Part shown: positions 35,377-47,616 of the stretch, in pieces
How the letters are laid out: each line of letters begins with the position of its first letter
Numbering within the stretch: position 1 is the first letter of the stretch
Source: Brachybacterium sp. EE-P12
Lineage (GTDB): Bacteria; Actinomycetota; Actinomycetes; Actinomycetales; Dermabacteraceae
Assembly (NCBI RefSeq): GCF_003711805.1
Contig: NZ_QXCP01000006.1
Location: 62,001 to 126,000 of the forward strand
Reading direction: 5' to 3'
Length of the DNA: 64,000 nt
Program-made: the position numbers and the translations under genes
Notes under the pieces: generated by a model
The model's input: only the letters and a program-made list of their open reading frames with translations
What the model was told of the DNA's origin: nothing
Databases searched by the model: none

Positions 35377-35589
35377 ATGAAGGCTGACATCCACCCCGCA
35401 TACGTCGAGACCCAGGTGACCTGCACCTGCGGCAACTCGTTCACCACCCGCAGCACCAAGACCGACGGCGTCATCAGCACCGAGGTCTGCTCCGCGTGCC
35501 ACCCCTTCTACACCGGCAAGCAGAAGATCCTGGACACCGGCGGCCGCGTCGCCCGCTTCCAGGCCCGCTACGGCAAGAAGAACTCCTGA
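35377..35589 (+). CDS. rpmE: 50S ribosomal protein bL31, zinc-binding form
   Basis: 70-residue bL31 of the C+ (zinc-containing) type: Cys16 and Cys18 (TCTCGN) and Cys38 and Cys41 ([11 protein letters not shown]). It starts MKADIHPAY, the usual family start. Strong AAGGAGAG ribosome binding site 3 nt before the ATG. Monocistronic by context, with its own leader and a strong terminator. Confidence 0.97.
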   Translation: MKADIHPAYVETQVTCTCGNSFTTRSTKTDGVISTEVCSACHPFYTGKQKILDTGGRVARFQARYGKKNS

Positions 35590-35653
35590 CCCTTCTGCGA
35601 GCGGCGGACGGTCCGGTCGCCTGCGCGGCCTGACCCACGCACAGCACGTCTCC

Positions 35654-35689
35654 GACGCCGGTGCGCGCCCCAGGGCGCGCACCGGCGTC
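35654..35689 (+). terminator. Strong hairpin terminator after rpmE
   Basis: A perfect 17-nt inverted repeat (arms 35654-35670 and 35673-35689), giving about 16 bp with a tight loop. The following sequence is GTCGTCC, not T rich. It separates rpmE from prfA. Confidence 0.85.
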
Positions 35690-35726
35690 GTCGTCCGCAG
35701 GGCCCCGGAGGGGCGGAGGAGCACCG

Positions 35727-36875
35727 ATGAGCGAGCACGAGAGCGGCGATCGTCTGGCGCCGCTGCGCCAGGAGCATGCGCGGCTGCAGGAGTCGATGGC
35801 GGATCCCGACCTGCACGACGACCCCGGCCGGGCACGTCGCGTGGGACGACGCTACGCGGAGCTCGAGGGCATCCTCGAGGCCGCCGATCGCCGGGACCGC
35901 ACCGCCGCCGACCTCGCCACCGCCGCCGAGCTCGCCGAGCTGGGGGAGGAGGACGAGGAGCTCGCCGCCGAGACCGCGCAGCTCCGGGAGCGCCTCGAGG
36001 CCGAGCGTGCCCACCTCGAGGAGCTCCTGGCCCCCCGCGATCCGGACGACGCCCGCGACGTGATCCTCGAGATCAAGGCCGGCGCCGGCGGCGAGGAGTC
36101 CGCGCTCTTCGCCGCGGAGATGCTGCGGATGTACCGGGCCTTCGCAGAGGCGAAGGGCTGGCGCACCGAGGTGCTGACCTCCTCGCCCACCGAGCTCGGC
36201 GGCCTCAAGGACGTCACCGTCGCGATCGCCTCCCGCGGCGCCGGCGCCCCCGGGGACGGGGTCTACGCCCACCTCAAGCACGAGGCCGGGGTGCATCGCG
36301 TCCAGCGTGTCCCCGTCACCGAGTCCCAGGGGCGCATCCACACCTCCGCCGTCGGCGTGCTCGTCCTGCCCGAGGCGGACGAGGCCGACGAGTCCGAGCT
36401 GCTGTCCGAGGCGATGGCCCCCGCGAACCTGCGCATCGACGTCTTCCGCTCCTCCGGCCCCGGCGGGCAGAGCGTGAACACCACCGACTCGGCGGTGCGC
36501 ATCACCCACGTCCCCACCGGCATCGTCGTCTCCTGCCAGGACCAGAAGAGCCAGCTGCAGAACCGCGAGCAGGCGCTGCGGATCCTGCGCACCCGGCTGC
36601 TGGACGCGCGCCGGGCGGAGCAGGAGGCGGTCTCCTCCGCCGCGCGCCGCTCCCAGGTGCGCACCGTCGACCGCAGCGAGCGGATCCGCACCTACAACTT
36701 CCCCGAGTCGCGGGTGGCCGACCACCGCACCGGGTACAAGGCGAGCAATCTCCCGCAGGTCCTCGCCGGCGATCTCGGCGATCTCATCGACTCCTCCCGC
36801 CGCGCCGAGCGTGAGGCGCGCCTGGCCGAGGCCGCCCGGGAGGCCGCCGACGCGGACACGGAGGAGCGTCCATGA
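35727..36875 (+). CDS. prfA: Peptide chain release factor 1
   Basis: Terminates translation at UAA and UAG. 382 residues, slightly longer than E. coli RF1 (360). [18 protein letters not shown] carries the GGQ peptidyl-hydrolysis motif; [13 protein letters not shown] contains the PVT anticodon-mimic tripeptide that marks RF1 rather than RF2. ATG with GGAGGAG 6 nt upstream. Overlaps prmC, the enzyme that methylates its GGQ glutamine. Confidence 0.96.
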   Translation: MSEHESGDRLAPLRQEHARLQESMADPDLHDDPGRARRVGRRYAELEGILEAADRRDRTAADLATAAELAELGEEDEELAAETAQLRERLEAERAHLEELLAPRDPDDARDVILEIKAGAGGEESALFAAEMLRMYRAFAEAKGWRTEVLTSSPTELGGLKDVTVAIASRGAGAPGDGVYAHLKHEAGVHRVQRVPVTESQGRIHTSAVGVLVLPEADEADESELLSEAMAPANLRIDVFRSSGPGGQSVNTTDSAVRITHVPTGIVVSCQDQKSQLQNREQALRILRTRLLDARRAEQEAVSSAARRSQVRTVDRSERIRTYNFPESRVADHRTGYKASNLPQVLAGDLGDLIDSSRRAEREARLAEAAREAADADTEERP

Positions 36876-37804
36876 GCTCCCTGGTCCCGCAGCCTGCCGC
36901 GGAGTCCCAGGACCTGCGAGCCCGCCTGCGCACCGCCCTCGCCGCCACCACGGAGCGTCTCGGCAGCGCCGGCGTGCCCTCGCCGAGCGTCGACGCCCGC
37001 GCCCTGATCGCCCATGCCGCCCGCACCGACCGTCCGCTCGTGCTCCTGGACGCGCTGCCCGAGGACTTCGAGGCCCGGCTCGAGGAGACGACGGTGCGGC
37101 GCGAGGCGCGCGAGCCGCTGCAGCTGATCCTCGGCCGCGCGCCCTTCCGCCGGCTCGAGCTGCGCGTCCGGGCCGGGGTGTTCATCCCGCGCCCCGAGAC
37201 CGAGCTCGCCCTGGACCTGCTGCGCGAGCGCACCGACGGTCCGCTCGCACAGGTCGTGGACCTCTGCACCGGCAGCGGCGCGCTCGGCGCCGCCGTGCTC
37301 GACGAGCTGCCCGCCGCCCGGGTCCTCGCCGTCGAGGTCGACGAGGCCGCCGCCGAGCTCGCGGCGCAGAACCTCGAGCTCGGCGGTCCCGGCCGTGGCC
37401 GCGTGCTGCGGGCTGACCTCCTCGGCGAGGTCCCCGAGCTCGCCGCGGCCGCCCCTGTGGACGCCGTGCTCTCCAACCCGCCCTACATCCCCGCCGGTGC
37501 CGTGCCGCAGGACCCCGAGGTGCGCGAGCACGACCCCCAGCGCGCGCTCTTCGGCGGGGGAGAGGACGGCCTCGAGGTGCCGCGCGCGGTCGTGGCCTGG
37601 GCCGCCCGCCTGCTGCGGCCCGGAGGGATGCTCGTGATGGAGCACGCGGACGTGCAGGGCGCGGCGGCGCGCGGGCTCGCCGAGGCCCACGGCGGCTTCG
37701 CGGAGATCGCGACCGCCGCCGACCTCACCGGACGCGACCGCTTCCTCCTCGCGCGACGCCGCGACGACGCCCCTGAGGGTCGGCATGGGAGACTGTCACG
37801 GTGA
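36872..37804 (+). CDS. prmC: Release factor glutamine methyltransferase
   Basis: S-adenosylmethionine-dependent enzyme methylating the Gln of GGQ in RF1/RF2. 310 residues: N-terminal helical domain, then [29 protein letters not shown] (SAM loop) and the catalytic [12 protein letters not shown] overlaps prfA (ATGA); the stop overlaps tsaC (GTGA). Confidence 0.95.
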   Translation: MSSLVPQPAAESQDLRARLRTALAATTERLGSAGVPSPSVDARALIAHAARTDRPLVLLDALPEDFEARLEETTVRREAREPLQLILGRAPFRRLELRVRAGVFIPRPETELALDLLRERTDGPLAQVVDLCTGSGALGAAVLDELPAARVLAVEVDEAAAELAAQNLELGGPGRGRVLRADLLGEVPELAAAAPVDAVLSNPPYIPAGAVPQDPEVREHDPQRALFGGGEDGLEVPRAVVAWAARLLRPGGMLVMEHADVQGAAARGLAEAHGGFAEIATAADLTGRDRFLLARRRDDAPEGRHGRLSR

Positions 37805-38784
37805 GCGTGCACGACACCCAGAACCCAGAATCCCGCGAGGACGCCCTCGCCGCCGCCGTCGACGCCGTGCGGGGCGGTGGTCTCATCGTCCTGCCCACCG
37901 ACACCGTCTACGGCATCGGCGCCGACGCCTTCACTCCCCAGGCCGTCCAGGACCTGCTCGAGGCGAAGGGCCGCGGCCGCGACACCCCGCCCCCGGTCCT
38001 GATCGGCGACCACGCCGTGCTGATGGCGCTCGCGACGGACCTGCCGGACTACGTCGAGGACCTGACCGAGGCGCTCTGGCCCGGGGCGCTGACCATCATC
38101 CTCACCGCCCAGCCCTCGCTCACGTGGGACCTGGGGGAGACCCGCGGCACCGTCGCGCTGCGCATGCCCGAGGACGAGACCGCCCTCGAGCTGCTGCGCC
38201 GCACCGGCCCGCTGGCCGTCTCCAGCGCCAACCGCCACGGCAAGCCCGCCGCGCGCACGGTCCTCGAGGCCGCGACCCAGCTGGGCGACGCGGTCGAGAT
38301 CTACCTCGACGGGGGCGATGCGCAGATCGGGGAGAGCTCCACGATCCTGGATGCGACCGTGACCCCCGCCGAGATCGTCCGCGCGGGCGGGATCACGAAG
38401 CAGCAGATCATCGACGTGGTCGGGGACATCTTCACCGCCCCCGAGCCCGAGGAGGGCCCTGCGGACGCGGACGCCGAGCAGGGCGAGGACGGCGACGGCA
38501 CCGCGACGGGCGACGCCGACGCGCCGACGGGCGACGCGCAGGAGGCCGAGGGGACGAGCGCCGACGGTCCCGTACCGGCTACCGAGGATGCCCGGGCCGA
38601 GCCCGCCGCTCCCGAGGCCCCCGTGCTGGACCTCCCCTCCGAGCCCGAGCTCGCCACCCCTGCACAGGCTTCCGCCGAGACCCCGCCGGCCGCCCCCGCC
38701 GCCGAGCCCGACCCCGCGCCCGGGGCACGCCCCGAGGACCGCCCCGACGACGGGACCGCCGCCGCGGAGAACACGCCCGGGTGA
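37801..38784 (+). CDS. tsaC: L-threonylcarbamoyladenylate synthase with long acidic tail
   Basis: Makes threonylcarbamoyl-AMP from threonine, bicarbonate and ATP for t6A tRNA modification; TsaD at 16.5 kb uses it. The Sua5/YciO/YrdC domain occupies about 1-210 (LIVLPTDTVYGIGADAF, PPPVLI, LWPGALTIIL, LRMPEDETALELL, VSSANRHGKPA). Residues about 215-327 are an Ala/Pro/Glu/Asp low-complexity tail absent from the minimal family. GTG start overlapping prmC (GTGA), and its stop overlaps wecA. Confidence 0.93.
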   Translation: MSVHDTQNPESREDALAAAVDAVRGGGLIVLPTDTVYGIGADAFTPQAVQDLLEAKGRGRDTPPPVLIGDHAVLMALATDLPDYVEDLTEALWPGALTIILTAQPSLTWDLGETRGTVALRMPEDETALELLRRTGPLAVSSANRHGKPAARTVLEAATQLGDAVEIYLDGGDAQIGESSTILDATVTPAEIVRAGGITKQQIIDVVGDIFTAPEPEEGPADADAEQGEDGDGTATGDADAPTGDAQEAEGTSADGPVPATEDARAEPAAPEAPVLDLPSEPELATPAQASAETPPAAPAAEPDPAPGARPEDRPDDGTAAAENTPG

Positions 38785-39905
38785 GGATCTATCTGTTCCT
38801 GCTGCTGCTCGCGGCGGCGGTGACCTTCCTGGTCACGCCCGCGGTGCGGCTGCTCGCCCGACGCGCCGGGGCGATGACGGCAGTGCGGGACCGCGACGTC
38901 CACGACGCCGTCACCCCGCGCCTGGGGGGACTGGCGATGCTCGGCGGCGTGGTCGCGGCCATGCTCATCGCCAGCAACGTGCCCTTCCTCGAGGGGCTCT
39001 TCCACGACTCGCGCCAGCCCTGGGCGATCCTCGCCGCCGGTGCGCTGGTGTGCCTGCTGGGCGCCGCCGACGACCGCTGGGACCTGGACTGGGTCACCAA
39101 GCTCGCCGGCCAGGTGCTCGCCGCCCTCCTCCTCGCCTGGCAGGGCGTGAGCCTCGTGACCCTCCCGATCAACGGGATGACGGTGCTCTCCGGCCGCTCG
39201 GCGCTGATCCTCACGGTGCTCGTGGTGGTGGTGAGCATGAACGCGGTGAACTTCGTCGACGGCCTCGACGGGCTCGCCGCCGGGGTCATGGCGATCGGCG
39301 GCTCCGCCTTCTTCGTCTACGCCTACACCCTCACCCGCGGCACCTCCGCCTCGGACTACTCCTCCCTCGCCGCGCTGCTGACCGCCGTGATGATCGGCGC
39401 GTGTCTGGGCTTCCTGCCCCACAACCTCACCCGGGCCCGCATCTTCATGGGCGACTCCGGCTCGATGCTGCTGGGCCTGCTGCTGGCCGCGAGCACCATC
39501 GCGGTCACCGGGCAGGTCGACCCCGCGCGCCTCTCCGGCGCGGACTTCTTCGGTCAGTTCCTGCCCATCCTCCTGCCCATCGGCGTGATGGTCGTCCCGT
39601 TCCTCGACTTCGGGCTCGCCGTGCTGCGCCGCATCGGCTCGGGCAAGTCGCCCTTCCACGCCGACAAGGCCCACCTCCATCACCGCCTGCTCAGCCTCGG
39701 CCACTCCAAGCGCACCGCCGTGCTGATCATGTACACCTGGACGATCGTGATCTCCGTGGGGCTGCTGCTGCCGCTGGTGGCCTCCCTCCGCACCGTCCTG
39801 CTGTTCTGGGTGATCGGGATGCTCTTCGCCGTCCTGCTCACCTTCGACCCCCTCAGATGGCGGCCCGGCCGCCACCGGAAGGACCACGATGCCCGCTCAG
39901 CCTGA
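38781..39905 (+). CDS. wecA: Undecaprenyl-phosphate sugar-1-phosphate transferase (WecA/TagO)
   Basis: Polytopic membrane enzyme (374 residues, about ten helices) placing the first GlcNAc- or similar sugar-1-phosphate on undecaprenyl phosphate for teichoic acid, arabinogalactan-like or other wall glycans. Family motifs: TPRLGGLAML, GAADDRWDLDW, VNFVDGLDGLAAG, FMGDSGSMLLG and HADKAHLHHRLLSLGH. GTG start overlapping tsaC. The next gene starts inside its 3' end. Confidence 0.93.
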   Translation: MRIYLFLLLLAAAVTFLVTPAVRLLARRAGAMTAVRDRDVHDAVTPRLGGLAMLGGVVAAMLIASNVPFLEGLFHDSRQPWAILAAGALVCLLGAADDRWDLDWVTKLAGQVLAALLLAWQGVSLVTLPINGMTVLSGRSALILTVLVVVVSMNAVNFVDGLDGLAAGVMAIGGSAFFVYAYTLTRGTSASDYSSLAALLTAVMIGACLGFLPHNLTRARIFMGDSGSMLLGLLLAASTIAVTGQVDPARLSGADFFGQFLPILLPIGVMVVPFLDFGLAVLRRIGSGKSPFHADKAHLHHRLLSLGHSKRTAVLIMYTWTIVISVGLLLPLVASLRTVLLFWVIGMLFAVLLTFDPLRWRPGRHRKDHDARSA

Positions 39906-40377
39906 GACCCCCTCCGACCCCGGCGCCCGCCCTCCCGTCTCCGCCCGCCGCGCCGCGAGCGACCGCTCGATGCAGCGCGCGACGCTGATCGCGGCCGGCG
40001 TCGGCCTCGTCGCGGACCTCGTGCTGCTCGCGATCGCCGTGACGCGGCCCGAGAGCGCGGCCCTGTACGGCGCGCTCGTCGGGACCGGCCTCACGCTCGT
40101 GATCGTGCTGCCCACCGTCGCGATCGCCTTCGCCGGGCCGCGCCTGACCCCGGTGAGCATGGCCGCGACGGTGCTGGGCTCCTGGGCGGTGAAGATGTTC
40201 GTTGTGATCCTGGTCCTACTCCTGGTCAGGGACATGGCGGCGCTGTCGACCACGTGGATCGGGCTCGCACTGCTGGTCGGTGCGGTCTCGGCGATGGTCG
40301 TCGAGGCCACGGTGCTGATGCGCACCCGCCAGCCGCTCGACGTCGCCCCTCCGAGCGAGCCCCGCGACCATGGCTGA
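39889..40377 (+). CDS. AtpI-like membrane protein preceding the ATP synthase operon
   Basis: A 162-residue protein with four predicted membrane segments (about 32-50, 60-81, 89-113, 120-141) after a hydrophilic Pro/Ala-rich N-terminus. Position directly before atpB and size fit the small AtpI/Unc1-type accessory proteins, which may help c-ring assembly or Mg transport; sequence similarity alone would be weak. ATG with AAGGACC upstream; overlaps the wecA 3' end by 17 nt. Confidence 0.7.
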   Translation: MPAQPETPSDPGARPPVSARRAASDRSMQRATLIAAGVGLVADLVLLAIAVTRPESAALYGALVGTGLTLVIVLPTVAIAFAGPRLTPVSMAATVLGSWAVKMFVVILVLLLVRDMAALSTTWIGLALLVGAVSAMVVEATVLMRTRQPLDVAPPSEPRDHG

Positions 40378-40404
40378 CGCCCCTGTGCGAAGGGGATCCT
40401 CTGT

Positions 40405-40410
40405 TATGCT
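40405..40410 (+). promoter_or_regulatory. Putative -10 element of the atp operon
   Basis: TATGCT in the 132-nt gap before atpB. A poor -35 candidate (CTGTGC) lies 16 nt further upstream. The leader would be about 90 nt or more. Confidence 0.4.
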
Positions 40411-40509
40411 TCCCGAGGTGTTCGAGCCCTGATCACGGTGCATAACCGCGATCGGGCCGACCACTGATCGACCACCCGGACGCCACGGCGTCGTCCATCG
40501 CTGCACGCA

Positions 40510-41406
40510 ATGGTGGCCGCACCCGGGTCGGCACGGATCGAGATTCACAACGTGGCCGGGCACCCCGCTGTCGGCCCCAGACCCCGGGAGATCGAGCTGA
40601 ACACCGCAGACCTCAGCCCCACGCTGCACGCCGAGGGCGATTCGCTCTTCCACATCCCGACGCTGGACGAGTTCTTCCCGGAGGCTCTCCTCTTCGCGGG
40701 CACCCCCTTCGAGTTCAACCGCGTCCAGCTGGTGCGCCTGATCATGATCGCCGTCGTGCTGATCGTGCTGTGCATCATCGCCTCCCGCGCGAAGCTCGTG
40801 CCGGGCCGTGCGCAGAGCATCGTCGAGCTGATCATCGAGTTCGTGCACAACGGCATCATCAAGAACACGCTGGGCCTCAAGGACGGCATGCGCTTCGCGC
40901 CCTTCCTGATCACCCTGTTCGTGTTCCTGCTGACGATGAACATCGCCGGCGTCATCCCGGGCCTGAACCTCGCCGGCACCTCCGTGATCGGCCTGCCGCT
41001 GCTCGCCGCGCTGTGGACCTTCGTCGTCTACGTCGTCGCCGGAGTGAAGAAGCGCGGGTTCGCGGGCTACCTCAAGCACGAGACCGCCCCGCCCGGCCTG
41101 CCCAAGCCCATCTACCTCCTGCTGGTGCCGATCGAGTTCCTCCAGGTGGTCCTGATCCGCTGGGCCTCGCTCACGATCCGACTCCTCGCGAACATGGTCG
41201 CCGGCCACATCATGATGGTCGTCTTCATCGGCCTGACCCACGGCCTGCTGTTCTCCGCCTCGTGGCTCACCGTGATCTCGCCCTTCGCCGGCGCGCTGGC
41301 GATCGGGATCTACGGCTTCGAGATCTTCGTCGCCGGCCTCCAGGCCTTCATCTTCACGATCCTCGCCGCGGTGTACATCCAGATGGCCACCGCCGACGAG
41401 CACTGA
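40510..41406 (+). CDS. atpB: ATP synthase F0 subunit a
   Basis: Stator proton channel of F1F0 ATP synthase. About 298 residues with five or six helices; the essential Arg is in SLTIRLLANMVAGH, and the C-terminal helix is QAFIFTILAAVYIQMA. The start is uncertain: ATG 40510 and GTG 40552 are in frame and both lack a good ribosome binding site; the recognisable subunit begins around SLFHIPTLDEFFP. First structural gene of atpBEFHAGDC. Confidence 0.93.
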   Translation: MVAAPGSARIEIHNVAGHPAVGPRPREIELNTADLSPTLHAEGDSLFHIPTLDEFFPEALLFAGTPFEFNRVQLVRLIMIAVVLIVLCIIASRAKLVPGRAQSIVELIIEFVHNGIIKNTLGLKDGMRFAPFLITLFVFLLTMNIAGVIPGLNLAGTSVIGLPLLAALWTFVVYVVAGVKKRGFAGYLKHETAPPGLPKPIYLLLVPIEFLQVVLIRWASLTIRLLANMVAGHIMMVVFIGLTHGLLFSASWLTVISPFAGALAIGIYGFEIFVAGLQAFIFTILAAVYIQMATADEH

Positions 41407-41436
41407 CCTGCCCCCGACCCCTCGACCCCCGACTGA

Positions 41437-41712
<276 letters not shown>

Positions 41713-41722
41713 GGTTCACCCC

Positions 41723-42268
41723 ATGATTCTCGCCGAAGGAGAGCAGACGGTGCCCAGCTGGCGCCTTCTGGTCCCGATGCCCCAGGAGATCGTCTGGTCG
41801 CTCATCTTCCTGGTGATCTTCGCGCTGGTCTTCATGAAGTTCATCCTGCCGCGGCTCACCGCGGTGCTGGACGAGCGCACCGAGAAGATCGAGGGCGGCC
41901 TCCGCAAGGCGGAGCAGGTCCAGGAACAGGTCGACCAGCTCAAGAACGATCAGGAGCAGGAGCTCGCGGCGGCGCGCCAGGAGGCGGCGTCCATCCGCGA
42001 GAAGGCCCGCGCCGACGGTCAGAAGATCGTCGACGAGGCCCGTGCCCGCGCCGAGGCCGAGAGCGAGCGCGTGCTCGCCGCCGGCCGTCAGCAGCTGTCC
42101 GCCGAGCGGATCGCCGCCTCGACCGAGCTGCGCAGCGAGGTCGGAACCCTCGCCAGCGACCTGGCCTCGAAGATCGTCGGGGAGTCCCTCTCCGACGACG
42201 AGCGCTCCCGCCGTGTGATCGACCGGTTCCTGGACGACCTCGAGTCGAGCCAGACCACCACCCGATAA
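41723..42268 (+). CDS. atpF: ATP synthase F0 subunit b
   Basis: Peripheral stalk. 181 residues: one N-terminal helix (IVWSLIFLVIFALVFMKFILP, about 23-43), then a long Glu/Ala/Arg/Gln coiled coil. A separate b subunit, not the b-delta fusion of mycobacteria. GTG 41750 has a better ribosome binding site (AAGGAG, 8 nt) than ATG 41723 and may be the real start. Confidence 0.93.
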   Translation: MILAEGEQTVPSWRLLVPMPQEIVWSLIFLVIFALVFMKFILPRLTAVLDERTEKIEGGLRKAEQVQEQVDQLKNDQEQELAAARQEAASIREKARADGQKIVDEARARAEAESERVLAAGRQQLSAERIAASTELRSEVGTLASDLASKIVGESLSDDERSRRVIDRFLDDLESSQTTTR

Positions 42269-42277
42269 GGACCCGTG

Positions 42278-43093
42278 ATGCGAGGAACCTCCTCCACCTC
42301 CTTCGCCGAGGTGCTCCGACGGGCCGAGGCCGCCTTCGCGGCCGACGGCGCCGCCCCGGAGACCGCGGCCGAGGAGCTGTTCTCGGTGGCCGACGCCATC
42401 GATTCCAGCAACCAGCTCGTGCGCACGCTCTCCGACGCCGGCCGCCCCGCGGCCGTCAAGGAGGCCGCCGTGCGCTCGCTGTTCGACGGCCGGGTCGGCC
42501 CGCGCACCCTCGAGCTGACCCTCGATGTCGTGCAGCGGCGCTGGTCCGAGCAGGAGGACATCCTCGATGCCCTCGAGCTGCTCGGCGTCTCGACCCTCCT
42601 CGACCTCGCGCTGCGCGAGGGAGTGCTGGAGCAGGTCGAGGGGGAGCTCTTCGAGGTCTCCCGCCTCATCGACGGCAGCGGTGAGCTCACCGCCGCCCTC
42701 GACGGTGCGCGGGACGAGCCCGGACGGCGCGCCGCGCTGCTGCGCACGCTGCTGGACGGCCGTGCGCACCCGCTCGCGATCGCCATCGCGGCTCGCGCCG
42801 TCGGCCGGCGCAGCGAGCTCAAGCCCGCCCGTCGGGTCGAGGACTTCGCGCGGTTCGCGGCGGACCGGCGCCGCCGCGCCTTCGCCGAGGTCTCCAGCGC
42901 CATCCCGCTCAGCGAGCCGCAGCAGGCCCGCCTCAGCGCGGTCCTGGCCGGCATCTACGGCCGCGAGGTGCAGCTGAACCTCAACGTCGACCCGGACGTC
43001 GTCGGCGGGCTCCGGATCCAGGTCGGCGACGACCTCTTCGACGCCACGGTGCTGGCCAGGCTCTCGCGGGCCCGGTCCACGCTGGTGGCGTGA
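42278..43093 (+). CDS. atpH: ATP synthase F1 subunit delta
   Basis: Links the b stalk to the top of the alpha/beta hexamer. 271 residues, longer than the E. coli delta (177) because of an extended N-terminal half, as is common in actinobacteria. The C-terminal OSCP signature is around [31 protein letters not shown] 42278 with AAGGA 6 nt upstream. Confidence 0.92.
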   Translation: MRGTSSTSFAEVLRRAEAAFAADGAAPETAAEELFSVADAIDSSNQLVRTLSDAGRPAAVKEAAVRSLFDGRVGPRTLELTLDVVQRRWSEQEDILDALELLGVSTLLDLALREGVLEQVEGELFEVSRLIDGSGELTAALDGARDEPGRRAALLRTLLDGRAHPLAIAIAARAVGRRSELKPARRVEDFARFAADRRRRAFAEVSSAIPLSEPQQARLSAVLAGIYGREVQLNLNVDPDVVGGLRIQVGDDLFDATVLARLSRARSTLVA

Positions 43094-43175
43094 CCCAGCC
43101 CTCGACGCCCCGGCGTCCCCAGCACTGACCAGACCATCCCCGTCACGGGGAGACCGAGAGGAAGCGAAGCACCAG

Positions 43176-44801
43176 ATGGCGGAGCTCACGATCAGCCCGG
43201 AGGAGATCCGGAACGCCCTGGACACCGCAGTGTCCACCTACCAGGCAGGCGCCACCGAGCGCGAGGAGATCGGCCGCGTCAGCGAGGCCGCGGACGGCAT
43301 CGCCCGCGTCGAGGGCCTGCCGAACGTCATGGCCAACGAGCTCGTCCGCTTCGAGGACGGCACCATCGGCCTCGCCCTGAACCTCGAGCTGCGCGAGGTC
43401 GGCGTCGTCGTCCTCGGCGAGTTCACCGGGATCGAGGAGGGCCAGGAGGTCCGCCGCACCGGCCAGGTGCTCTCCGTCCCCGTCGGCGACGGCTACCTCG
43501 GCCGCGTCGTGGACCCGGTCGGCGCCCCGATCGACGGCCTCGGCGAGATCGAGACCGTCGGTCGCCGCGCCCTCGAGCTGCAGGCCCCCACGGTCATGCA
43601 GCGCAAGGCCGTCAAGGAGCCGATGCAGACCGGCCTCAAGGCCATCGACGCGATGACCCCGATCGGCCGCGGCCAGCGCCAGCTGATCATCGGCGACCGC
43701 CAGACCGGCAAGACCGCCATCGGCATCGACACGATCCTGAACCAGAAGGCCAACTGGGAGTCCGGCGACCCCGAGAAGCAGGTCCGCTGCATCTACGTCG
43801 CCGTCGGCCAGAAGGGCTCGACCATCGCCTCCGTGCGCGCCACCCTCGAGGAGGCCGGTGCCATGGAGTACACGACGATCGTCGCCGCCCCCGCCTCGGA
43901 CCCCGCGGGCTTCAAGTACATCGCCCCCTACACCGGCTCGGCCATCGGCCAGCACTGGATGTACGAGGGCAAGCACGTCCTGATCATCTTCGACGACCTC
44001 TCGAAGCAGGCCGAGGCCTACCGCGCCGTGTCGCTGCTGCTGCGCCGCCCGCCGGGCCGCGAGGCCTACCCGGGCGACGTCTTCTACCTGCACTCCCGCC
44101 TGCTCGAGCGCTGCGCGAAGCTGAGCGACGAGATGGGCGGCGGCTCGATGACCGGCCTGCCGATCATCGAGACGAAGGCCAACGACGTCTCGGCGTACAT
44201 CCCGACCAACGTCATCTCGATCACCGACGGCCAGTGCTTCCTGCAGTCGGACCTGTTCAACGCGAACCAGCGCCCGGCGGTCGACGTCGGCATCTCGGTC
44301 TCCCGCGTGGGCGGCTCCGCGCAGACCAAGGCGATGAAGGCCGTATCCGGCACGCTGAAGCTCTCGCTCGCGCAGTTCCGCGACCTCGAGGCCTTCGCGA
44401 TGTTCGCCTCGGACCTCGACGCCGCCTCGAAGCAGCAGCTGCACCGCGGCGCCCGCCTGATGGAGCTGCTCAAGCAGTCCCAGTACTCGCCCTTCCCGAT
44501 GGAGGAGCAGGTCGTCTCGATCTGGGCCGGCACCAACGGCAAGTTCGACGACATCGAGGTCGAGGACGTCCGCGACTTCGAGAACCACCTGCTGGAGCAC
44601 CTGCGCCACAACGGCGGCGTGCTCGAGGCGATCCGCACCTCCGGCAAGTTCGAGTCCGCCACCGAGGAGGAGCTCGCGCGCACCCTCGACCAGGTCAAGC
44701 AGGACTTCCTCGCCGGGAAGGCCGACGGCCAGGCGCGCAGCGACGAGAGCGGACGCATGGACGCCGGCGAGATCGAGCAGGAGCAGATCGTCCGAGGCTG
44801 A
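43176..44801 (+). CDS. atpA: ATP synthase F1 subunit alpha
   Basis: 541-residue non-catalytic nucleotide-binding subunit. Walker [14 protein letters not shown], beta-barrel N-terminus, and the [22 protein letters not shown] block containing the alpha-family Arg region. The C-terminus is extended and acidic beyond the typical alpha end. AGAGGAAG ribosome binding site upstream. Confidence 0.97.
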   Translation: MAELTISPEEIRNALDTAVSTYQAGATEREEIGRVSEAADGIARVEGLPNVMANELVRFEDGTIGLALNLELREVGVVVLGEFTGIEEGQEVRRTGQVLSVPVGDGYLGRVVDPVGAPIDGLGEIETVGRRALELQAPTVMQRKAVKEPMQTGLKAIDAMTPIGRGQRQLIIGDRQTGKTAIGIDTILNQKANWESGDPEKQVRCIYVAVGQKGSTIASVRATLEEAGAMEYTTIVAAPASDPAGFKYIAPYTGSAIGQHWMYEGKHVLIIFDDLSKQAEAYRAVSLLLRRPPGREAYPGDVFYLHSRLLERCAKLSDEMGGGSMTGLPIIETKANDVSAYIPTNVISITDGQCFLQSDLFNANQRPAVDVGISVSRVGGSAQTKAMKAVSGTLKLSLAQFRDLEAFAMFASDLDAASKQQLHRGARLMELLKQSQYSPFPMEEQVVSIWAGTNGKFDDIEVEDVRDFENHLLEHLRHNGGVLEAIRTSGKFESATEEELARTLDQVKQDFLAGKADGQARSDESGRMDAGEIEQEQIVRG

Positions 44802-44872
44802 CGGGGCAGCCGCCGCCCCGCACGGGGCGGCGGCGCCCGCCGGCCACGCACCGATCTCGCACGAGGAGAGCA

Positions 44873-45787
44873 ATGGGAGCCCAGCAGAGGGTATACAAGC
44901 AGAGGATCCGCTCCGCCCAGGGGATGAAGAAGATCTTCAAGGCCAAGGAGATGGTCGCGGCCTCGCGCATCGCCAAGGCGCACGCCAGGGTGGAGGCGAC
45001 CACGCCGTACGCCGAGGCGCTCACCCGCGCGATCGGATCGGTGGCGACGCACTCCCAGGAGATCTCGCACCCGTTCCTGGACAGCGAGCGCCGGGAGACC
45101 GGCCGCGTCGGCATCCTGATGATCACCGCGGACCGCGGCATGACCGGCCCGTACTCGCACAACGTGATCCGGGCCGCCGAGCAGCTCGCGAACACGCTGC
45201 GCGATGCGGGCAAGGAGCCCGTGATGTACGTCGTCGGCCGCAAGGGCGAGTCGTACTACCGCTTCCGCAACCGGCCCCCGCACCGTGCGTGGACGCCGTA
45301 CAAGGAGAACGAGCTGCCTGCGCTCGGGCGCGAGATCGCGTCCGTGCTCACCGAGGACCTCCTGTCCGAGGACCCGGCGGTGCATCTCGACGAGCTGTAC
45401 GTCGTCGGCACGAAGTTCGAGAGCCGCTTCATCCAGCACACGAAGTCCATCCGCATGGTGCCGATGGGCCTGGTCGAGGCCGAGGCCGCGGCAGAGCGCC
45501 CCGCGTTCCCGCTGTACGAGTTCGTGCCGGACGCGGACGCGGTCATCGAGGAGCTCCTGCCCCGCTACATCCAGTCGCGGATCATCAACATCCTGCTCCA
45601 GGCGATGGCCTCCGAGCACGCTTCCACGCAGCGTGCGATGAAGACGGCGACCGACAACGCCCAGACGCAGATCGACAAGTTCACCCGGCTGGCGAACTCC
45701 GCCCGCCAGGCGGAGATCACCCAGGAGATCACGGAGATCGTCGGCGGCGCCGACGCCCTCTCGGGATCCGGCCGCACCGAACGCTGA
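44873..45787 (+). CDS. atpG: ATP synthase F1 subunit gamma
   Basis: Central rotor shaft, 304 residues. N-terminal helix QRVYKQRIRSAQGMKKIFKAKEMVAASRI and C-terminal helix QRAMKTATDNAQTQIDKF match the gamma coiled coil. ATG with GAGGAGA 3-4 nt upstream. Confidence 0.96.
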   Translation: MGAQQRVYKQRIRSAQGMKKIFKAKEMVAASRIAKAHARVEATTPYAEALTRAIGSVATHSQEISHPFLDSERRETGRVGILMITADRGMTGPYSHNVIRAAEQLANTLRDAGKEPVMYVVGRKGESYYRFRNRPPHRAWTPYKENELPALGREIASVLTEDLLSEDPAVHLDELYVVGTKFESRFIQHTKSIRMVPMGLVEAEAAAERPAFPLYEFVPDADAVIEELLPRYIQSRIINILLQAMASEHASTQRAMKTATDNAQTQIDKFTRLANSARQAEITQEITEIVGGADALSGSGRTER

Positions 45788-47598
<1,811 letters not shown>

Positions 47599-47616
47599 GC
47601 CGCGGACTGCCCTGAG

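Noticed and set aside
40411-40509. Small RNA or riboswitch in the atp leader
   Set aside because: Only short GATC and CGGT/ACCG pairings are visible; nothing resembles a known riboswitch core.
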